From Lomentospora prolificans (taxonomy: Eukaryota > Ascomycota > Sordariomycetes > Microascales > Microascaceae), in assembly GCA_029532625.1 (NCBI GenBank), contig JARFXM010000001.1, forward strand, positions 1,272,471-1,336,470: a stretch of DNA of 64,000 nt, given 5' to 3'. The notes beneath the pieces were generated by a model that did not search any database, had not been told where the DNA came from, and saw nothing but the letters and a program-made list of their open reading frames with translations. The first letter of the stretch is position 1, and every line of letters starts with the position of its first letter. Of the stretch, positions 11,839-25,900 are shown piece after piece. Position numbers and translations under genes: made by a program.

Positions 11839-12271
11839 TGTGATGTTCCAACACTTCCAATAGGGTTAGTCACTTTAAGGTTAGAATAGTCAGGCCTATT
11901 AGTAGATAAGTGAGGCAGTCAGATAGTAACAATAAAGGTCTATAATATATATTCAAGTATGGTTCATAGAGTGACTTGAATTAACTACTATAGAACTAAA
12001 GAATAACTAGAATATATAATAGTAATAACTATAACTTATATAGACTTCATCTTCCTTAGGACTATAGGCCCTAAAGGTATAGTCCTTCTATAGACTGTAC
12101 TTACCTCTGATATAGTCCCCTATAGACTGCTTATGTTCTAAGTACAGTCCTCTATTGATTAGCCTAGGTTGTGCTACCTAATCCTAGTCTTTCTAGGTTA
12201 TACTAGAGTTTACCCTTTTCTACTATACTTATCTACCCAGCCTATATAAAAGGCTAGATTAGCCTATAACA
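11839..12271 (-). repeat. Element 2 3' LTR (433 bp)
   Basis: On the plus strand it begins TGTGATGTTCC and ends CCTATAACA. The outer (left) part is closer to the unmutated family sequence than the inner right part, which is AT-rich. Confidence 0.93.
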
Positions 12272-15200
12272 TAATACCTCCTCTCCTTAGTCTTTATCCC
12301 TAAAGACCTTTTTATTTTTTTTTTAATCCCTATTAGCCCTAACCTATTAGTCCTTCTAGGTTAGTCTAACTTCTCCCCTTTTCCTTCCTTTACTATAATA
12401 CTAATAGTATATTAAACTAGGTAGTAAAATACTCTTCTATATAATCCCTTAGAAAGAAATAAAAGAATAAAAAGCTTGTAGAATATATTTCTTCCTTTAG
12501 TGATAACTTTGAAATACTGTATACCTGTTATTATTACTAGAAGAAGGTATACTATATAGTACTGAATTCTTCCTAATATTTAGCCTATACTAAGGGGAAG
12601 TATACTTATAATAGTTCCCTAGTAGCTTCATCTTATAGGTATTTTCTATCTCCCCTACCTTCCTTATAGTAGTCCTAACTTTTTCTAGTATCCTATAATA
12701 TAGCTAAAACTAAAAAGGTAGATAAGGCTTTAGAAAAATCTGAGGACTAGTTTTTTGAAATTATAGTAAGGATTACCTACCTCTATTATTAGTAGAAACT
12801 CTTTAAAGAGTAAGGTAATAAACTTTATTAGTATAATATTACTAGTTTATTAATAGAGGAGGAGAGGGATACTCTTATTATTAAGACTTAGTAGGCTATT
12901 AGGGATACTTAGTCCCTTAGTACTTTTAGGGTACTTGATTAGGATACCCTTAGTCTCACTTCTGACCTCCTACTATTAGATCTTGAGGTTTCCCTAGGTT
13001 CTCCTAGTGAAACTTTATAAGTAATATTAGGCTCCTAGCTAGATTCTAGATAGGCTCTTAAGTATTTTTATTATAGTTATAGCCTTTCTATTTAATTAAA
13101 TATTTAACTTTCCTATTATTAATTATAGAGTTAAGAACCTTCTCTACTTTATATTCTCCTTCTATTATAGCTACTTCTATAGTTTCTTTAGTAGGTGTAT
13201 CTTAGTATACTAGTTTAAGTAGCATAATATAGAATACAGGGTTTATCTTTATTATTTTAGGAAGTTATAGTTTATAGTTAACTTCTAAGATTTTCCTTTT
13301 CATAATAAAGGGCCTGATTTTTTAGTAATTAAGTTTATTACTTAGTTATTAGGTTTTGATTTATAGGTCCCTTATTCCTGGTTTCTTTTATAGTAGGTAG
13401 ACCTTACTTCCCTCCTTAAAGGTTAGTCCCTTAATCCTTTTCCTATCTATATAGTACTTTATCCTTTATTTTATAAACTCTAGTTCTTCTATTAGTTACT
13501 TGTGGAGTTCCTTTATTTTCTCTAATTAGATGATTACTTATTTAGCCTATGTTTTTATTCCTATAAGCTTAAATCCTGTCTTAGGTTGTATTCTATAGTT
13601 TATATAGAATAGTAATATTCTTATACTTTCTGATATATTAGTATTATAGGTATACTAGGCTAGGGGTAGTAGTATTACCTAGTTATTTTATTCCTAGTTG
13701 ATATAGTATTATAGGTAGGTTTCCAGTATTTGATTTACCTATTCTACCTATCCTTAGGTCTTAGAATAGTAGGCTATAGATAACTTATAGTTAATTCCTA
13801 ATCTATCTAAAAGGCTCTACTAGAAGTAGGAAGTGAAGATACTTCCTCTATTAGTATTAATTTCTTCTAGTAGGTTATAGTTTATGGCTACTATCTATAG
13901 GAATAGTTCTGTAAATTAAGGTGCTTTTATGGCTTTATTATAGGGTATGAAGTAAGTATATTTTATAAGTTAGTCTACGACTACTATAATACTATTATAT
14001 TTAACTCCTATAGTTAGGTCTTCTAACTTTAGTAATTTAATAATAAAGTTGATGATAATCTTTTACTATAGTACTTCTAGTACTGGTATTAGCTGTAATA
14101 GCCCTTATAGCTTATATTATAAGTTTTTGTTCTTTATGCATAAAGTGTATTTAGCAAGTACTTCCTTAACCATTGTTTTTAGCTATAGGATGAGGTATCC
14201 TCTTGGTATTCTTTTGATTATTTTTGTAATCCCTAGGTGCCTACTAAGTGGTAACTTATATATTACTTATATTAGTTCCTTAGCTAGTTCTAGGGGTACT
14301 AGTATATTCTTCTTATATTATCTTTATTTTAGATCTTTATAGTAGCTTTTAATTTCTTCTATTACTTTAGTAGTAGTATTAACTTAGTAGCTTACTATTA
14401 GTTATTATAGGCTTCCTTATTTATTATAATAGAATATTATACTTACTTCCTTAGGTATCTTCTAGGAGTAATCTAGTTGTTAACTAAGTATATCAGCTTA
14501 TCCATTTTCTTTTCCTTTAATATATATAATTTTAAAGTCATATTCAGAAAGGAATTCAGCCTATTAGACTTATCACTTATTTAATTCCTTAGTAGTTATA
14601 AAGCTAGTAAGATTCTTATAATTAGAATAGATAATAATAGGGTATTTTACCCCTATAAAGTAATATTTCTATTCCTTAAAAGCTTTAATAATTACTATAA
14701 GTTCTTTATCTAGGATCCTATATTATAGTATAAGTCTACTTAACTTTTTCAATATAAAAGTAATTAGGTATATCCTTCCTTATTTATCTCTTTATCTAAG
14801 TTATACTCCTAGGGCATAATCTAATATATCTATCTTAACTTTAAAAGGTTTACTAGGGTCTACTTCATATAATACTAGTCTCTTATAAATACTCTATTTT
14901 ACTTCTTAGAATACTTATTACTATTCTATCCCCTATACAAAGGTATTCTCATTCTTCATAAGCTCTATAAGAGGTCTGACTCTCTTACTATAGTCCTTTA
15001 GGAACCTCCTATAAAAATTAATGAATCCTAGGAATCCCTATACTTTAGTAACTATCTAAGGTACTGGCCAGTTAAGCATAGCCTTGACTTTTAATTCCTA
15101 TATTCTGATTTCTCCTGGTTAGATAGTGTATCTAAGGAAGTCTACTTCTTATATATAGAAGTGACTTTTCTTTAGTTCTACTAATAAGTTAGCATCATAG

Positions 15201-18200
15201 AGTTTTTATAGTACCTTTTCAATATATTCTTTATATTCCTCCAAAGTCTCTAAGAAGATAAGGATATTATCTAAATAGGCTACTATAAACTAATCTAGGT
15301 GCTCTTATAGTATATAGTTAATTATAATTTAGAAGGTTACTAGTATATTAATAAGTCCAAATAGTATAATATAATATTCAAAGTATCTATATTAAGTATA
15401 GAAGGCTATCTTCTACTCATCTCCCTCCTTAATCCTGATAAGGTTATATACCCCTTTAAGATCTAGGGCAGTAAACTATTTTACTTTTCATAATCTATCC
15501 CTCAACTCTAAGATCAATAGTAGTAGGTATTAGTTCTTAATAGTAATCTTATTAAGTTAATAGTAGTCTATATACATACATAGTCTTCTATCCTTTTTTA
15601 GTATAAAGAGGATAAGGTATCCTACTAGTAATATTAAGGGTCTAATAAACCTTTTTCTAATATTTTCTTATATATACTTTTAAAGTTCTTTCAACTAGTT
15701 TTTATTTAGGTTATATATTAGTATGAACTTAGGTTATATTCCTGGTTTAAGATAAATCTTATGATCCTATTTACTATATTCTAGGAGTCTAGTTTCTAAT
15801 TCTTCTATGAATATTTTGCTATACTTGTAATATCATGGTGGCAAGTTCTGTATCATTTCTTCTTTTATTAGTGTAGTAGTTATGCTTATTATGTAATATA
15901 TTGTTCAGTTTTGTTTATATTCCTTTCCTTTTAGTAGGTAATTCGAATCTTTAGTAGTGAGCACTTTAATATATACTATTATTCAAAAGGCTCTTAGTTT
16001 ATTTAGTGTATACTACTCTAGTTAATACTACTTAGGGACTGAACCATCGATAGATTCTCCTTGGATCCCAGTCTAAGCAAGCTAATCAGTAATCCAATCT
16101 ATTCTCAGGTTTCAGGTTCTCAACTATAGTATGCTAATCACAATAGGATAGTTCAATTCTATAATATCAAAGGATATTTTATCAGGTTAGTTTTAGATTA
16201 TAACATTAAGGTACACAGTCTCCATATTTACTATACCTTTTCCATATATAATAAGTTCTCCTTTACAGTTACTTAATAGGTATAGTCATTCCTTGTAATT
16301 CTATGGGAGTTATAGTTCATTTACCATATCTAGTAAGATAAAATTTCCTTATACTCTACTATCTATTAAGGCTTTATATATTCATCCTTAAATTATAATT
16401 AGTACTTTTAAATGTTTGGTTTTATTAGAGCTTATAATGTTCAGACTTTAGTTTTCCAGTGTGATAGCTTATTTATAGCTTTCTTATACCTTTTTAGAAG
16501 TATTCTCCAGGCTTCATCATCCTTACAGTTCTTTATGCTATTATTCATATATCTTCATGGCTTACCTATTGTATTTGAAGTTTTGTTGTACTACTTATAG
16601 TCTTGCTTCCCTTATTACCTAGTCATCTTGTTTTGCTATGTCTATTTCTTTTTCTATAGCTTCAGTATATACCTATACAGCTACTATATCTATATTATTA
16701 AGCTTAGTTTCAAGTCCCTTGACTTATCCTTGTATTTCTATGATAAGTTCATCACATTTAGTTATCTATTCTAGGATACTAGTAATAGTTTCATTAGTTC
16801 TATAGTTTATAGTTTATATAAGTTCCTCTATATTTTTGGTTCTTATTTCTATATATTCTAGTCTTCTAGCTATTTCTACTTATTATATTTTGATTCAACT
16901 AAGTTTCTCAATTATTAGTTTAAACTATTTTAGTAGATTATTCTTTTAATCTTCATCAAGTTAGTTATAGAGAGTATTATCTAGCTTATTAATTACTTCT
17001 TTAAGGTTATAGACCTTCCTTACTAGTTTTTCAGTATTTTTAATATACTTATTAATTTTCTAGGTAGCTCCTTCTTCTTTAGTAGTAGGTATTACTTCTT
17101 AATAAGGGGGAAGTCCTTAGTTCTTGACTTTTTTCCCTTTTTATTATTATCATAAGGTAATTTAGATCCACTTTATATATTAAGTATATTCTATAGGTGG
17201 TTTCTTACCTTACTTGTAGTTGTAATACTTCTAGTAGAATATAGTAATATTTAGTTCTTTTACTTCTACTCCTAGGTACTTTTTAAGTACTATAAGTATC
17301 TCCTTTTCAATATTATTAGCTTTAAGGTTACTTAGTCTAGCCTTTTCTTTTTCTATAGTTATAAGGGTTTACAGTTTTCATAAGTAGTATCTAGCTCTAT
17401 CCTTCCTATTACAGTATACTTAATAGTTATTATCATAGTATATAGTCTAATATATAACTTAGTAGTCTAGGATAGTACTACTAGCTAAAGTCTAAGTCTA
17501 GGTAGTAGGTTTATTACTAGCCCTACTTTACTTATTATTACTTTGGGTTTTTCCTTAAGGTGTAGGTCTCTAGCTCTTATTCTTTTAGTCTCCTTATTCT
17601 TTTCTCCCTACTCCCTAGTTTCCTCTATTTTAGTATTCTCTTATAAAATATCCTATATAGCTATAGGTATAGTATTTGCTAAGATAGTCCTCTATTCATT
17701 TCTTAATTCCATAGTTATCTTTTCATATATTAGAATCAAGTTCTATAGGCCCTAGGTAAGTTCCCTATAAGGTATTACTATTATATTATTTCCTAGTATT
17801 AGCTTCCTATTTTTTACTATATCCTCTACTATATAGTGTCTTCTAGTGTTTCTCTAGTTACTATTGATATAGTTAGTTATTAATCCTAATAGTAAGGTCT
17901 ATATACTTTCTAAGTTCTATAAGAGTATCTAGGATCTTATTAATTTCATCTTTTACTTTATCCTTTAACCTATAGTAGAAGTATTTAATTATAGATTCAT
18001 TATCCTATTTAAAGTATATAGTGATTTATTAGAACTTAGATATATATTCTAAGGTTAAGGTCTTTTATTAGGTTTCTCTAAGCTTTTATTTTATAGTTTA
18101 GTCTTTATCTAGATCTCTAAAAGCCCCTTTAATAGCTTCTTTAAAGTTATTATAGTTTTTAAATATTCTTTTAGTTATGCTGTCTTATTATATAGGTTTA

Positions 18201-18676
18201 TTAATATAGTAGTCCTATAAGGTTAGTTTAAACTATACTATAGTATCTCTAACTAGGAATCCTACTATACTAGTAACTTTAGTAGTGGTATTAGTGATTC
18301 CATAGTGGTTATAATATACCCTTATATATATAAGGAAGGACTATAGCTTGATATGGCTTCTATTAAACTTCTTAGGTCCTGGGAAGTAGACTTTGGGCTT
18401 CCTTGCTTCTATAATAGTGTTAGTGGTAGATTGGATGATAGTTTAGAAGAGAGATGATATATCTTTATATATAATAGGTTAGTGTTATTCCTGGAGTTAA
18501 GTATTCTACTATTAGGCTTATTGAAGTTACTCTATAAGTTCCTTAATCTTTTTAGTAAGCTATTCCTTACTAGTAGCTATGATACTAGTGCTAGATATAG
18601 TTTTATTTGCTATAGTTCCTACTATTAGTTTCTTTACTATTTGAAAGGGTTACTTATTAAATAGGAGTAGTTAATA
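12272..18676 (-). pseudogene. Element 2 gag-pol (RIP-inactivated)
   Basis: Minus-strand remnants of gag, protease, reverse transcriptase, RNase H, integrase and chromodomain, colinear with element 1. The RT active-site box reads YLDN, not YLDD, at about 15,255-15,285. The chromodomain segment near 13,050-13,140 keeps the aromatic and EP-type spacing. Open frames longer than about 60 codons on the plus strand inside it are antisense by-products. A purine-rich tract (AAGGAGAGGAGG-like on the minus strand, about 12,277-12,288) adjoins the 3' LTR and is the second-strand primer. Confidence 0.88.
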
Positions 18677-19109
18677 TATAATATTCTAATACTTCTAATA
18701 GGGTTAGTTACTTTAAGGTTAGAATAGTTAGGCTTATTAGTAGATAAGTAAGGTAGTTAGATAGTAATAATAAAGGTCTATAATATATATTTAAGTATAG
18801 TTTATAGAATAACTTGAATTAACTACTATAGAACTAAAGAATAACTAGAATATATAATAGTAATAACTATAACTTATATAGACTTTATCTTCCTTAGGAC
18901 TATAGGCCCTAAAGGTATAGTCTTTCTATAGATTATACTTACCTCTAATATAGTCCCTTATAGACTACTTATATTCTAAGTATGGTCCTCTATTGATTAG
19001 CCTAGGTTGTGTTGCCTAATCCTAGTCTTTCTGGGTTGTGCTGGAGTTTACCCTTTTCTGCCATGCTTGTCCACCTGGCCTGTATAAGAGGCCGGATCGG
19101 CCTGTGACA
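18677..19109 (-). repeat. Element 2 5' LTR (433 bp)
   Basis: Inner (left) end TATAATATTC is RIP-altered; outer end GGCCTGTGACA is intact. The right-hand roughly 120 bp keep GC pairs (GAGGCCGGATCGGCC), whereas the left half is AT-rich. Confidence 0.93.
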
Positions 19110-19114
19110 TTCCC
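19110..19114. repeat. Target-site duplication of element 2 (right, TTCCC)
   Basis: Exact repeat of 11,834-11,838, immediately followed by the continuation of element 1 (CCTTATTAAGAAG). Confidence 0.96.
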
Positions 19115-22100
19115 CCTTATTAAGAAGTGATACCTATTACTAAAGAAGAAGGAACTACCTAGAAAATCAATAAGTGTATTAAAGATACTGAAAAACTAGT
19201 AAGGAAGGTCTATAACCTTGAAGAAGTAATTAATAAGCTGGATAACACTCTCTATAACTAACTTGATAAAGATTAAAAGAATAATCTACTAAAATAGTTC
19301 AAACTAATAATTAAGAAACTTAGTTGAATTAAAATATAATAAGTAGAAATAGCTAGAAGACTAGAATATATAGAAATAAGAACTGAAAATATAGAGGAAT
19401 TTATATAAACTATAAACTATAGAACTAATAAAACTATTACTAGTATTCTAGAATAGATGACTAAACATAATGAACTCATCATAGAAATATAAGGATAAGT
19501 TAAGGGACTTGAAACCAAGCTTGATGATGTAGATATAGTGGCTGTACAGGTATATACTAAAGCTATAGAAAAAGAAATAGATATAGCAAAATGAGATATC
19601 TAGGTAATAAGGGAAGTAAGACTATAAGTAGCATAATAAAACTCTGAATATAATAGGTAAGCTATAAAGATATGTAAACAATAGTATAAAGAATCATAAG
19701 GATGATGAAGCCTGGAGAATACTTCTAAAAAGGTATAAGAAAGCTATAAATAAGTTATTATACTAGAAAACTGAAGTCTAAATATTATAAGCTCTAATGA
19801 AATTAAATATTTAAAAGTACTAATTATAATTCAAGGATAAATATATAAAGCCTTAATAGATAGTAGAGTATAAGGAAATTTTATCTTACTAGATATAGTG
19901 AATGAACTATAACTTCTATGGAATTATAAGGAATGACTATACCTGTTAAGTAACTATGAAGGAGAACTTATTATATATAAAAAAGGTATAGTAAATATAG
20001 AGACTATATACCTTAATATTATAATCTAAAACTAACCTAATAAAATATCCTTTGATATTATAGAATTGAACTATCCTATTATGATTAGTATATTATAGTT
20101 AAGAACCTGAAACTTGAGAATAGACTAGATTACTAATCAGCTTATTTAGACTAGGATCTAAGGAGAATCTATTAATAGTTCAGTCCTTAAGTAGTATTGA
20201 CTAGAGTAGTATATACTAAATGAACTGAGAGCCTTTTGAATAATAGTATATATTAAAGTACTTGCCACTAAAGATTTGAATTACCTACTAAAAGGAAAGA
20301 AATATAAATAAAACTAGATAACCTATTATATAATGAGTATAACTATTATACTAATAAAAGAAGAAATAATACAGAACTTGCCACTATGATATTACAAGTA
20401 TAGTAAAATATTTATAGAAGAATTAGAAACTGGACTCCTAGAATATAGTAAATAGGATTATGAGATTTATCTTAAACTAGGAATATAACCTAAGTTTATA
20501 CTAATATATAACTTAAATAAAAACTAGTTAAAAGAACTTTAGGAATATATATAAGAAAATATTAGGAAAGGGTTTATTAGACCCTTAATATTACTAATAG
20601 GATACCCTATCCTCTTTATACTAAAGAAGGATAGAAGACTATATATATATATAGACTACTACTAACTTAATAAGATTACTATTAAGAACTAATACTTACT
20701 ACTATTAATCTTAGAGTTAAGGGATAGACTATAAAAAGTAAAATAGTTTACTGCCCTAGATCTTAAAGGGGTATACAACCTTATCAGGATTAAGGAAGGA
20801 GATGAGTAGAAGATAGCCTTCTATACCTGATATAGACACTTTGAATATTATGTCATACTATTTGGACTTACTAATACACTAGCAACCTTCTAAACCATGA
20901 TTAACTATATACTATAAGAGCACCTAGATTAGTTTATGGTAGCCTATTTAGATAATATCCTTATCTTCTTAGAGACCTTAGAGGAATATAAGGAATATAT
21001 TGAAAAGGTACTATAAAAACTCTATGATACTAACTTGTTAGTAGAACTAAAGAAAAGTCACTTCTATATATAAGAAGTAGACTTCCTTGGATATACTATC
21101 TGACTAGGAGAAATCAGAATATAGGAATTAAAAGTTAAGGCTGTGCTTAACTGGCTGGTATCTTAGATAGTTACTAAAGTATAGGGATTCCTAGGATTTA
21201 TTAATTTCTATAGGAGGTTCCTAAAGGACTATAGCAAGAGAGTTAGACCTCTTATAGAGCTTATAAAGAATGAGAATACCTTTATATAAGGGATAGAATA
21301 GTAATAAGTATTCTAAGAAGTAAAATAGAGTATTTATAAGAGACTAGTATTATATAAAGCAGACCCTAGTAAACCTTTTAAAGTTAAGATAGATATATTA
21401 GACTATATCCTAGGAGTATAACTTAGATAAAGAGATGAATAAGGAAGGATATACCTGATTGCTTTTATATTGAAAAAGTTAAGTAGACTTATACTATGAT
21501 ATAGGATCCTAGATAAAGAACTTATAGTAATTGTTAAAGCTTTTAAGGAATAGAAATATTACCTTATAGGGGTAAAATACCCTATTATTGTCTATTCTGA
21601 TTATAAGAACCTTACTAGCTTTATAACTACTAAAGAGCTGAATAAGTAGTAAGTCTGATGGGCTGAATTCCTCTCTAAATATAACTTCAAAATTATATAT
21701 ATTAAAGGTAAAGAAAATGGATGAGCTGATACACTTAGCTGATAACTAGATCACTTCTAAAAGATACCTAAGGAAGTAAGTATAATATTCTATTATAATG
21801 AATAAGGAAGCTTATGGCAACTAGTAGTAAGCTACTAAATCAATACTACTACTAAGGTAATAGAAGAAATTAAAAGTTACTATAAGGATCTAAAATAAGA
21901 ATAATATAAGAAGAATATACTAGTACCCCTAGAACTAGCTAAGGAACTAATATAAGTAATATACAAGTTATTACTTAGTGGGTACCTAGGGATTATGAAA
22001 ATGATCAAAAGAATACCAAGAGGATACCTTATCCTATAGCTGAAAATAGTGGTCAAGGAAGTACTTACTGAATACGCTTTGTATGCAAAGAACAAAAACT

Positions 22101-22464
22101 TGCAACATAAGCTGCAAGGGCTATTACAGCTAATGCCAGTACTAGAAGTACTATGGTAAAAGATTATTATTAACTTTATTATTAAGTTACTAAAGTTAGA
22201 AGATCTAACCATAGGAGTTAAATATAATAGTATTATAGTAGTTATAGACTGACTTATAAAATATGCTTACTTTATACCCTGTAATGAAGCTATGAAAGCA
22301 CCTCGATTTGTAGAACTATTCCTATAGACAGTGGCTATAAACCACAACCTACCAGAAGAAATCAATACTAATAGAGGAAGTATCTTCACTTCCCACTTCT
22401 AGTAGAGCCTTTTAGATAGGTTAGGAATTAACTATAAGTTATCTATAGCCTATTATCCTAAAAC
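19115..22464 (+). pseudogene. Element 1 pol, middle part: protease, RT, RNase H, first half of integrase
   Basis: Plus-strand continuation of element 1. Visible landmarks: aspartic-protease box ALIDSR (19,850-19,867; Arg in place of the usual Gly); RT block B IDY followed by LNKITIKN (about 20,650-20,690); FTALDLKG (about 20,748-20,772); an FGLTN segment (about 20,868); AYLDN at 20,941-20,956 (second catalytic Asp changed to Asn by GAT to AAT); RNase H about 21,400-21,660; and integrase with ECALC-type zinc half and VVIDRLTKYAYFIP (about 22,220-22,275). Stops are TAG/TAA at Gln/Trp positions. The last 200 bp before element 3 are visibly less mutated than the centre. Confidence 0.88.
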
Positions 22465-22469
22465 CTAAG
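22465..22469. repeat. Target-site duplication of element 3 (left, CTAAG)
   Basis: CTAAG flanks element 3 exactly, here and at 29,743-29,747, within the integrase gene of element 1. Confidence 0.96.
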
Positions 22470-22902
22470 TGTGATGTTCCAACACTTCTGATAGGGTTAG
22501 TCACTTTAAGGTTAGAACAGTCAGGCCTGTTAGTAGATAAGTGAGGCAGTCAGATAGTAATAATAAAAGTCTATAATATATATTCAAGTATGGTTTATAG
22601 AGTGACTTGAATTAACTACTATAGAACTAAAGAATAACTAGAATATATGATAGTAATAACTATAACTTATATAGACTTTATCTTCCTTAGGACTATAGGC
22701 CCTAAAGGTATAGTCCTTCTATAGACTATACTTGCCTCTAATATAGTCCCCTATAGACTACTTATATTCTAAGTACAGTCCTCTATTGATTAGCCCAGGT
22801 TATACTACCTAATCCTAGTCTTTCTAGGTTACACCAGAGTTTACCCTTTTCTACTATACTTATCCACCTAGCCTATATAAGAGGCTAGATCAGCCTATGA
22901 CA
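22470..22902 (-). repeat. Element 3 3' LTR (433 bp)
   Basis: Begins TGTGATGTTCC and ends GCCTATGACA on the plus strand, with a near-perfect match in length and layout to the other LTRs. Differences from its partner LTR are overwhelmingly transitions. Confidence 0.94.
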
Positions 22903-25900
22903 TAATACCTCCTCTCCTTAGTCTTTGTCCCTAAAGACCTTTTTATTTTTTTTTTTTAATCCCTATTAGCCCTAACCTATTAGTCCTTCTAGGTTAGTCT
23001 AACTTCTCCCCTTTTCCTTCCTTTACTATAATACTAATAGTATATTAAACCAGGTAGTAAAATACCCTTCTATATAATCCCTTAGAAAGAAATAAGAGAA
23101 TGAAAAGCTCATGGAATATATTTCTTCCTTTGGTGATAACCTTGAAATACTATATACTTATTGTTATTACTAGAAGAAGGTATACTATATAGCACTAAAT
23201 TCTTCCTAATATTTAGCCTATACTAAGGGGAAGTGTACTTATAATAGTTCCCTAGTGGCTTCATCTTATAGGTATTTTCTATCTCCCCTACTTTCCTTAT
23301 AGTAGTCCTAACTTTTTCTAGTATCCTATAATATAACTAAAACTAAAAAGGTGGATAAGGCTTTAGAAAAATCTAAGGACTAGCTTCTTGAAATTATAGT
23401 AAGGATTACCTACCTCTATTATTAGTAGAAACTCCTTAAAGAGTAGGGTAATGAACTTTATTAGTATAGTATTACTAGTTTATTAATAGAGGAGGAGAGG
23501 GATACTCTTATTATTAAGACTTAGTAGGCTATTAGGGACACTTAGTCCCTTAGTACTTTTAGGGTACTTGATTAGGATACCTTTAGTCTCACTCCTGACC
23601 TCCTACTATTAGATCTTAAGGTTTCCCTGGGTTCTCTTAGTAAAACTTTATAAGTAATATCAGGCTCCTAGCCAGATTCTGGATAGGCTTTTAAGTATTT
23701 TTATTATAGTTATAGCCTTTCTATTTAATCAAATATTTAACTTTCCTATTATTAATTATAGAATTAAGAACCTTCTCTACTTCATATTCTCCTTCTATTA
23801 TAGCTACTTCTATAGTTTCTTTAGTAGATGTATCTTAGTATACTGGTTCAAGTAGTACAATATGGAATACAGGGTTTATCTTTATTATTTCAGGAAGTTA
23901 TAGTTTATAATTAACTTCTAAGATTTTCCTTTTCATAATAAAGGGCCTGATTTTTCAGTGATCAAGTTTATCACTTAGTTATTAGGTTTTGATTTATAGG
24001 TCCCTTATTCCTGGTTTCTTTTATAGTAGGTAGACCTTACTTCCCTCCTTAAAGGTTAGTCCCTTAATCCTTTTCCTATCTATATAGTACTTTATCCTTT
24101 ATTTTATAAACTCCAGTTCTTCTATTAGTTACTTATAGAGTTCCTTTATTTTCTCTAATTAGATAATTACTTGTTTAGCCTATATTTTCATTCCTATAGG
24201 CTCAAATCCTATCTTAGGTTGTATTCCATAGTTTACATAGAATAGTAATATTCCTGTACTTTCTAATATATTAGTATTATAGATGTACTGGGCTAGGGGT
24301 AGTAGCACTACCTAGTTATTTTATTCCTAGTTAATATAGTATCATAGGTAGGTTTCTAGTATTTAATTTACTTATTCTACCTATCCTTAGGTCTTAGGAT
24401 AGTAGGCTATAGATAACTTATAGTTAATTCCTAATCTATCTAAAAGGCTCTACTAGAAGTAGGAAGTAAAGACACTTCCTCTATTAGTATTAATTTCTTC
24501 CAGTAGGTTATAGTTTACAGCCACTATCCATAGGAATAGTTCTATGAATCAAGGTACTTTCATAGCTTTATTACAGGGTATAAAGTAAGTATATTTCGTA
24601 AGTCAGTCTACAACTACCATGATACTATTATATTTAACTCCTATGGTTAGGTCTTCTAACTTTGGTAATTTAATAATAAAGTTGATAATAATCTTTTGCC
24701 ATAGTACTTCTAGTACTGGCATTAGCTATAATAGCCCTTGCAGCTTATGTTGCAAGTTTTTGTTCTTTGCATATGAAGCATATTCAGCAAGTACTTCCTT
24801 AACCACTATTTTCAGCTATAGGATAAGGTATCCTCTTGGTATTCTTTTGATTATTTTCGTAATCCCTAGGTGCCCACTAAGTAGTAACTCATATATTACT
24901 TATATTAGTTCCTTAGCTAGTTCTAGAGGTACTAGTATATTCTTCTTATATTGTCCTTGTTTTAGATCCCTATAGTAGCTTTTAATTTCTTCTATTACCT
25001 TAGTAGTAGTATTAACTTAGTAGCTTACTACTAGTTGTCATAGGCTTCCTTGTTTATTATAATAGAATATCATACTTGCTTCCTTAGGTATCTTCTAGAA
25101 GTGATCTAGTTATTAACTAAGTGTATCAGCTTGTCCATTTTCTTTTCCTTTAATATATATAATTTTAAAGTTATATTCAGAGAGGAATTTAGCCTATTAG
25201 ACTTATTGTTTATTTAATTCCTTAGTGGTTATAAAGCTAGTAAGGTTTTTATAATTAGAATAGATAATAATAGGGTATTTTACCCCTATAAGGTAATATT
25301 TCTATTCCTTGAAGGCTTTAACAATTACTATGAGTTCTTTATCTAGGATCCTATATTATAGTATAGGTCTACTTAACTTTTTCAACATGAAAGTGATTAG
25401 GTATATCCTTCCTTATTCATCTCTTTATCCAAGTTGTACTCCTAGGGTATAGTCTGATATATCTGTCTTAACTTTGAAAGGTTTACTAGGGTCTGCTTTA
25501 TATAATACTAGTCTTTTGTAAATACTCTATTTTACTTCTTAGAATACTTATTACTATTCTATCCCCTATATAAAGGTGTTCTTATTCTTTATAAGCTCTA
25601 TAAGAGGTCTAACTCTCTTACTATAGTCCTTTAGGAACCTCCTATAAAAATTAATGAATCCTAGGAATCCCTATACTTCAGTAACTATCTAAGGTACTAG
25701 CCAGTCAAGTATAGCCTTGACTTTTAATTCCTATATTCTGATTTCTCCTAGTTAAATAGTGTATCTGAGGAAGTCTACTTCTTATATATAGAAGTAACTT
25801 TTCTTTAGTTCTACTAATAAGTTAGTATTATAGAGTTTTTATAGTACCTTTTCAATATATTCCTCATATTCCTCCAAGGTCTCTAAGAAGATAAGAATAT

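Larger units (their letters stand above)
11839..19109 (-). mobile_element. Element 2: chromovirus copy nested in element 1, minus strand
   Basis: A 7,271-bp copy of the element 1 family in opposite orientation, TSD TTCCC. The 3' LTR (11,839-12,271) is on the left and the 5' LTR (18,677-19,109) on the right. Read on the minus strand it has gag (about 18,630-17,100), protease, RT with YLDN near 15,270, RNase H, integrase (about 14,400-13,400) and chromodomain (about 13,140-13,040). About 0.75 kb of non-coding sequence then leads to a polypurine tract beside the 3' LTR. It is the most heavily RIP-mutated of the three minus-strand copies by eye; no frame is intact. Confidence 0.95.

Noticed and set aside
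14049..14342. Open frame of 97 codons on the plus strand in element 2 (with homologues in elements 1, 3 and 4)
   Set aside because: It is antisense to the integrase of the retroelement and repeats in all copies; its openness is explained by codon composition after RIP.
16412..17755. Plus-strand open frames at 16,412 and 17,543 (and their counterparts at 27,166 and 28,161)
   Set aside because: Antisense to the protease and gag regions of minus-strand chromovirus copies; no independent family resemblance.
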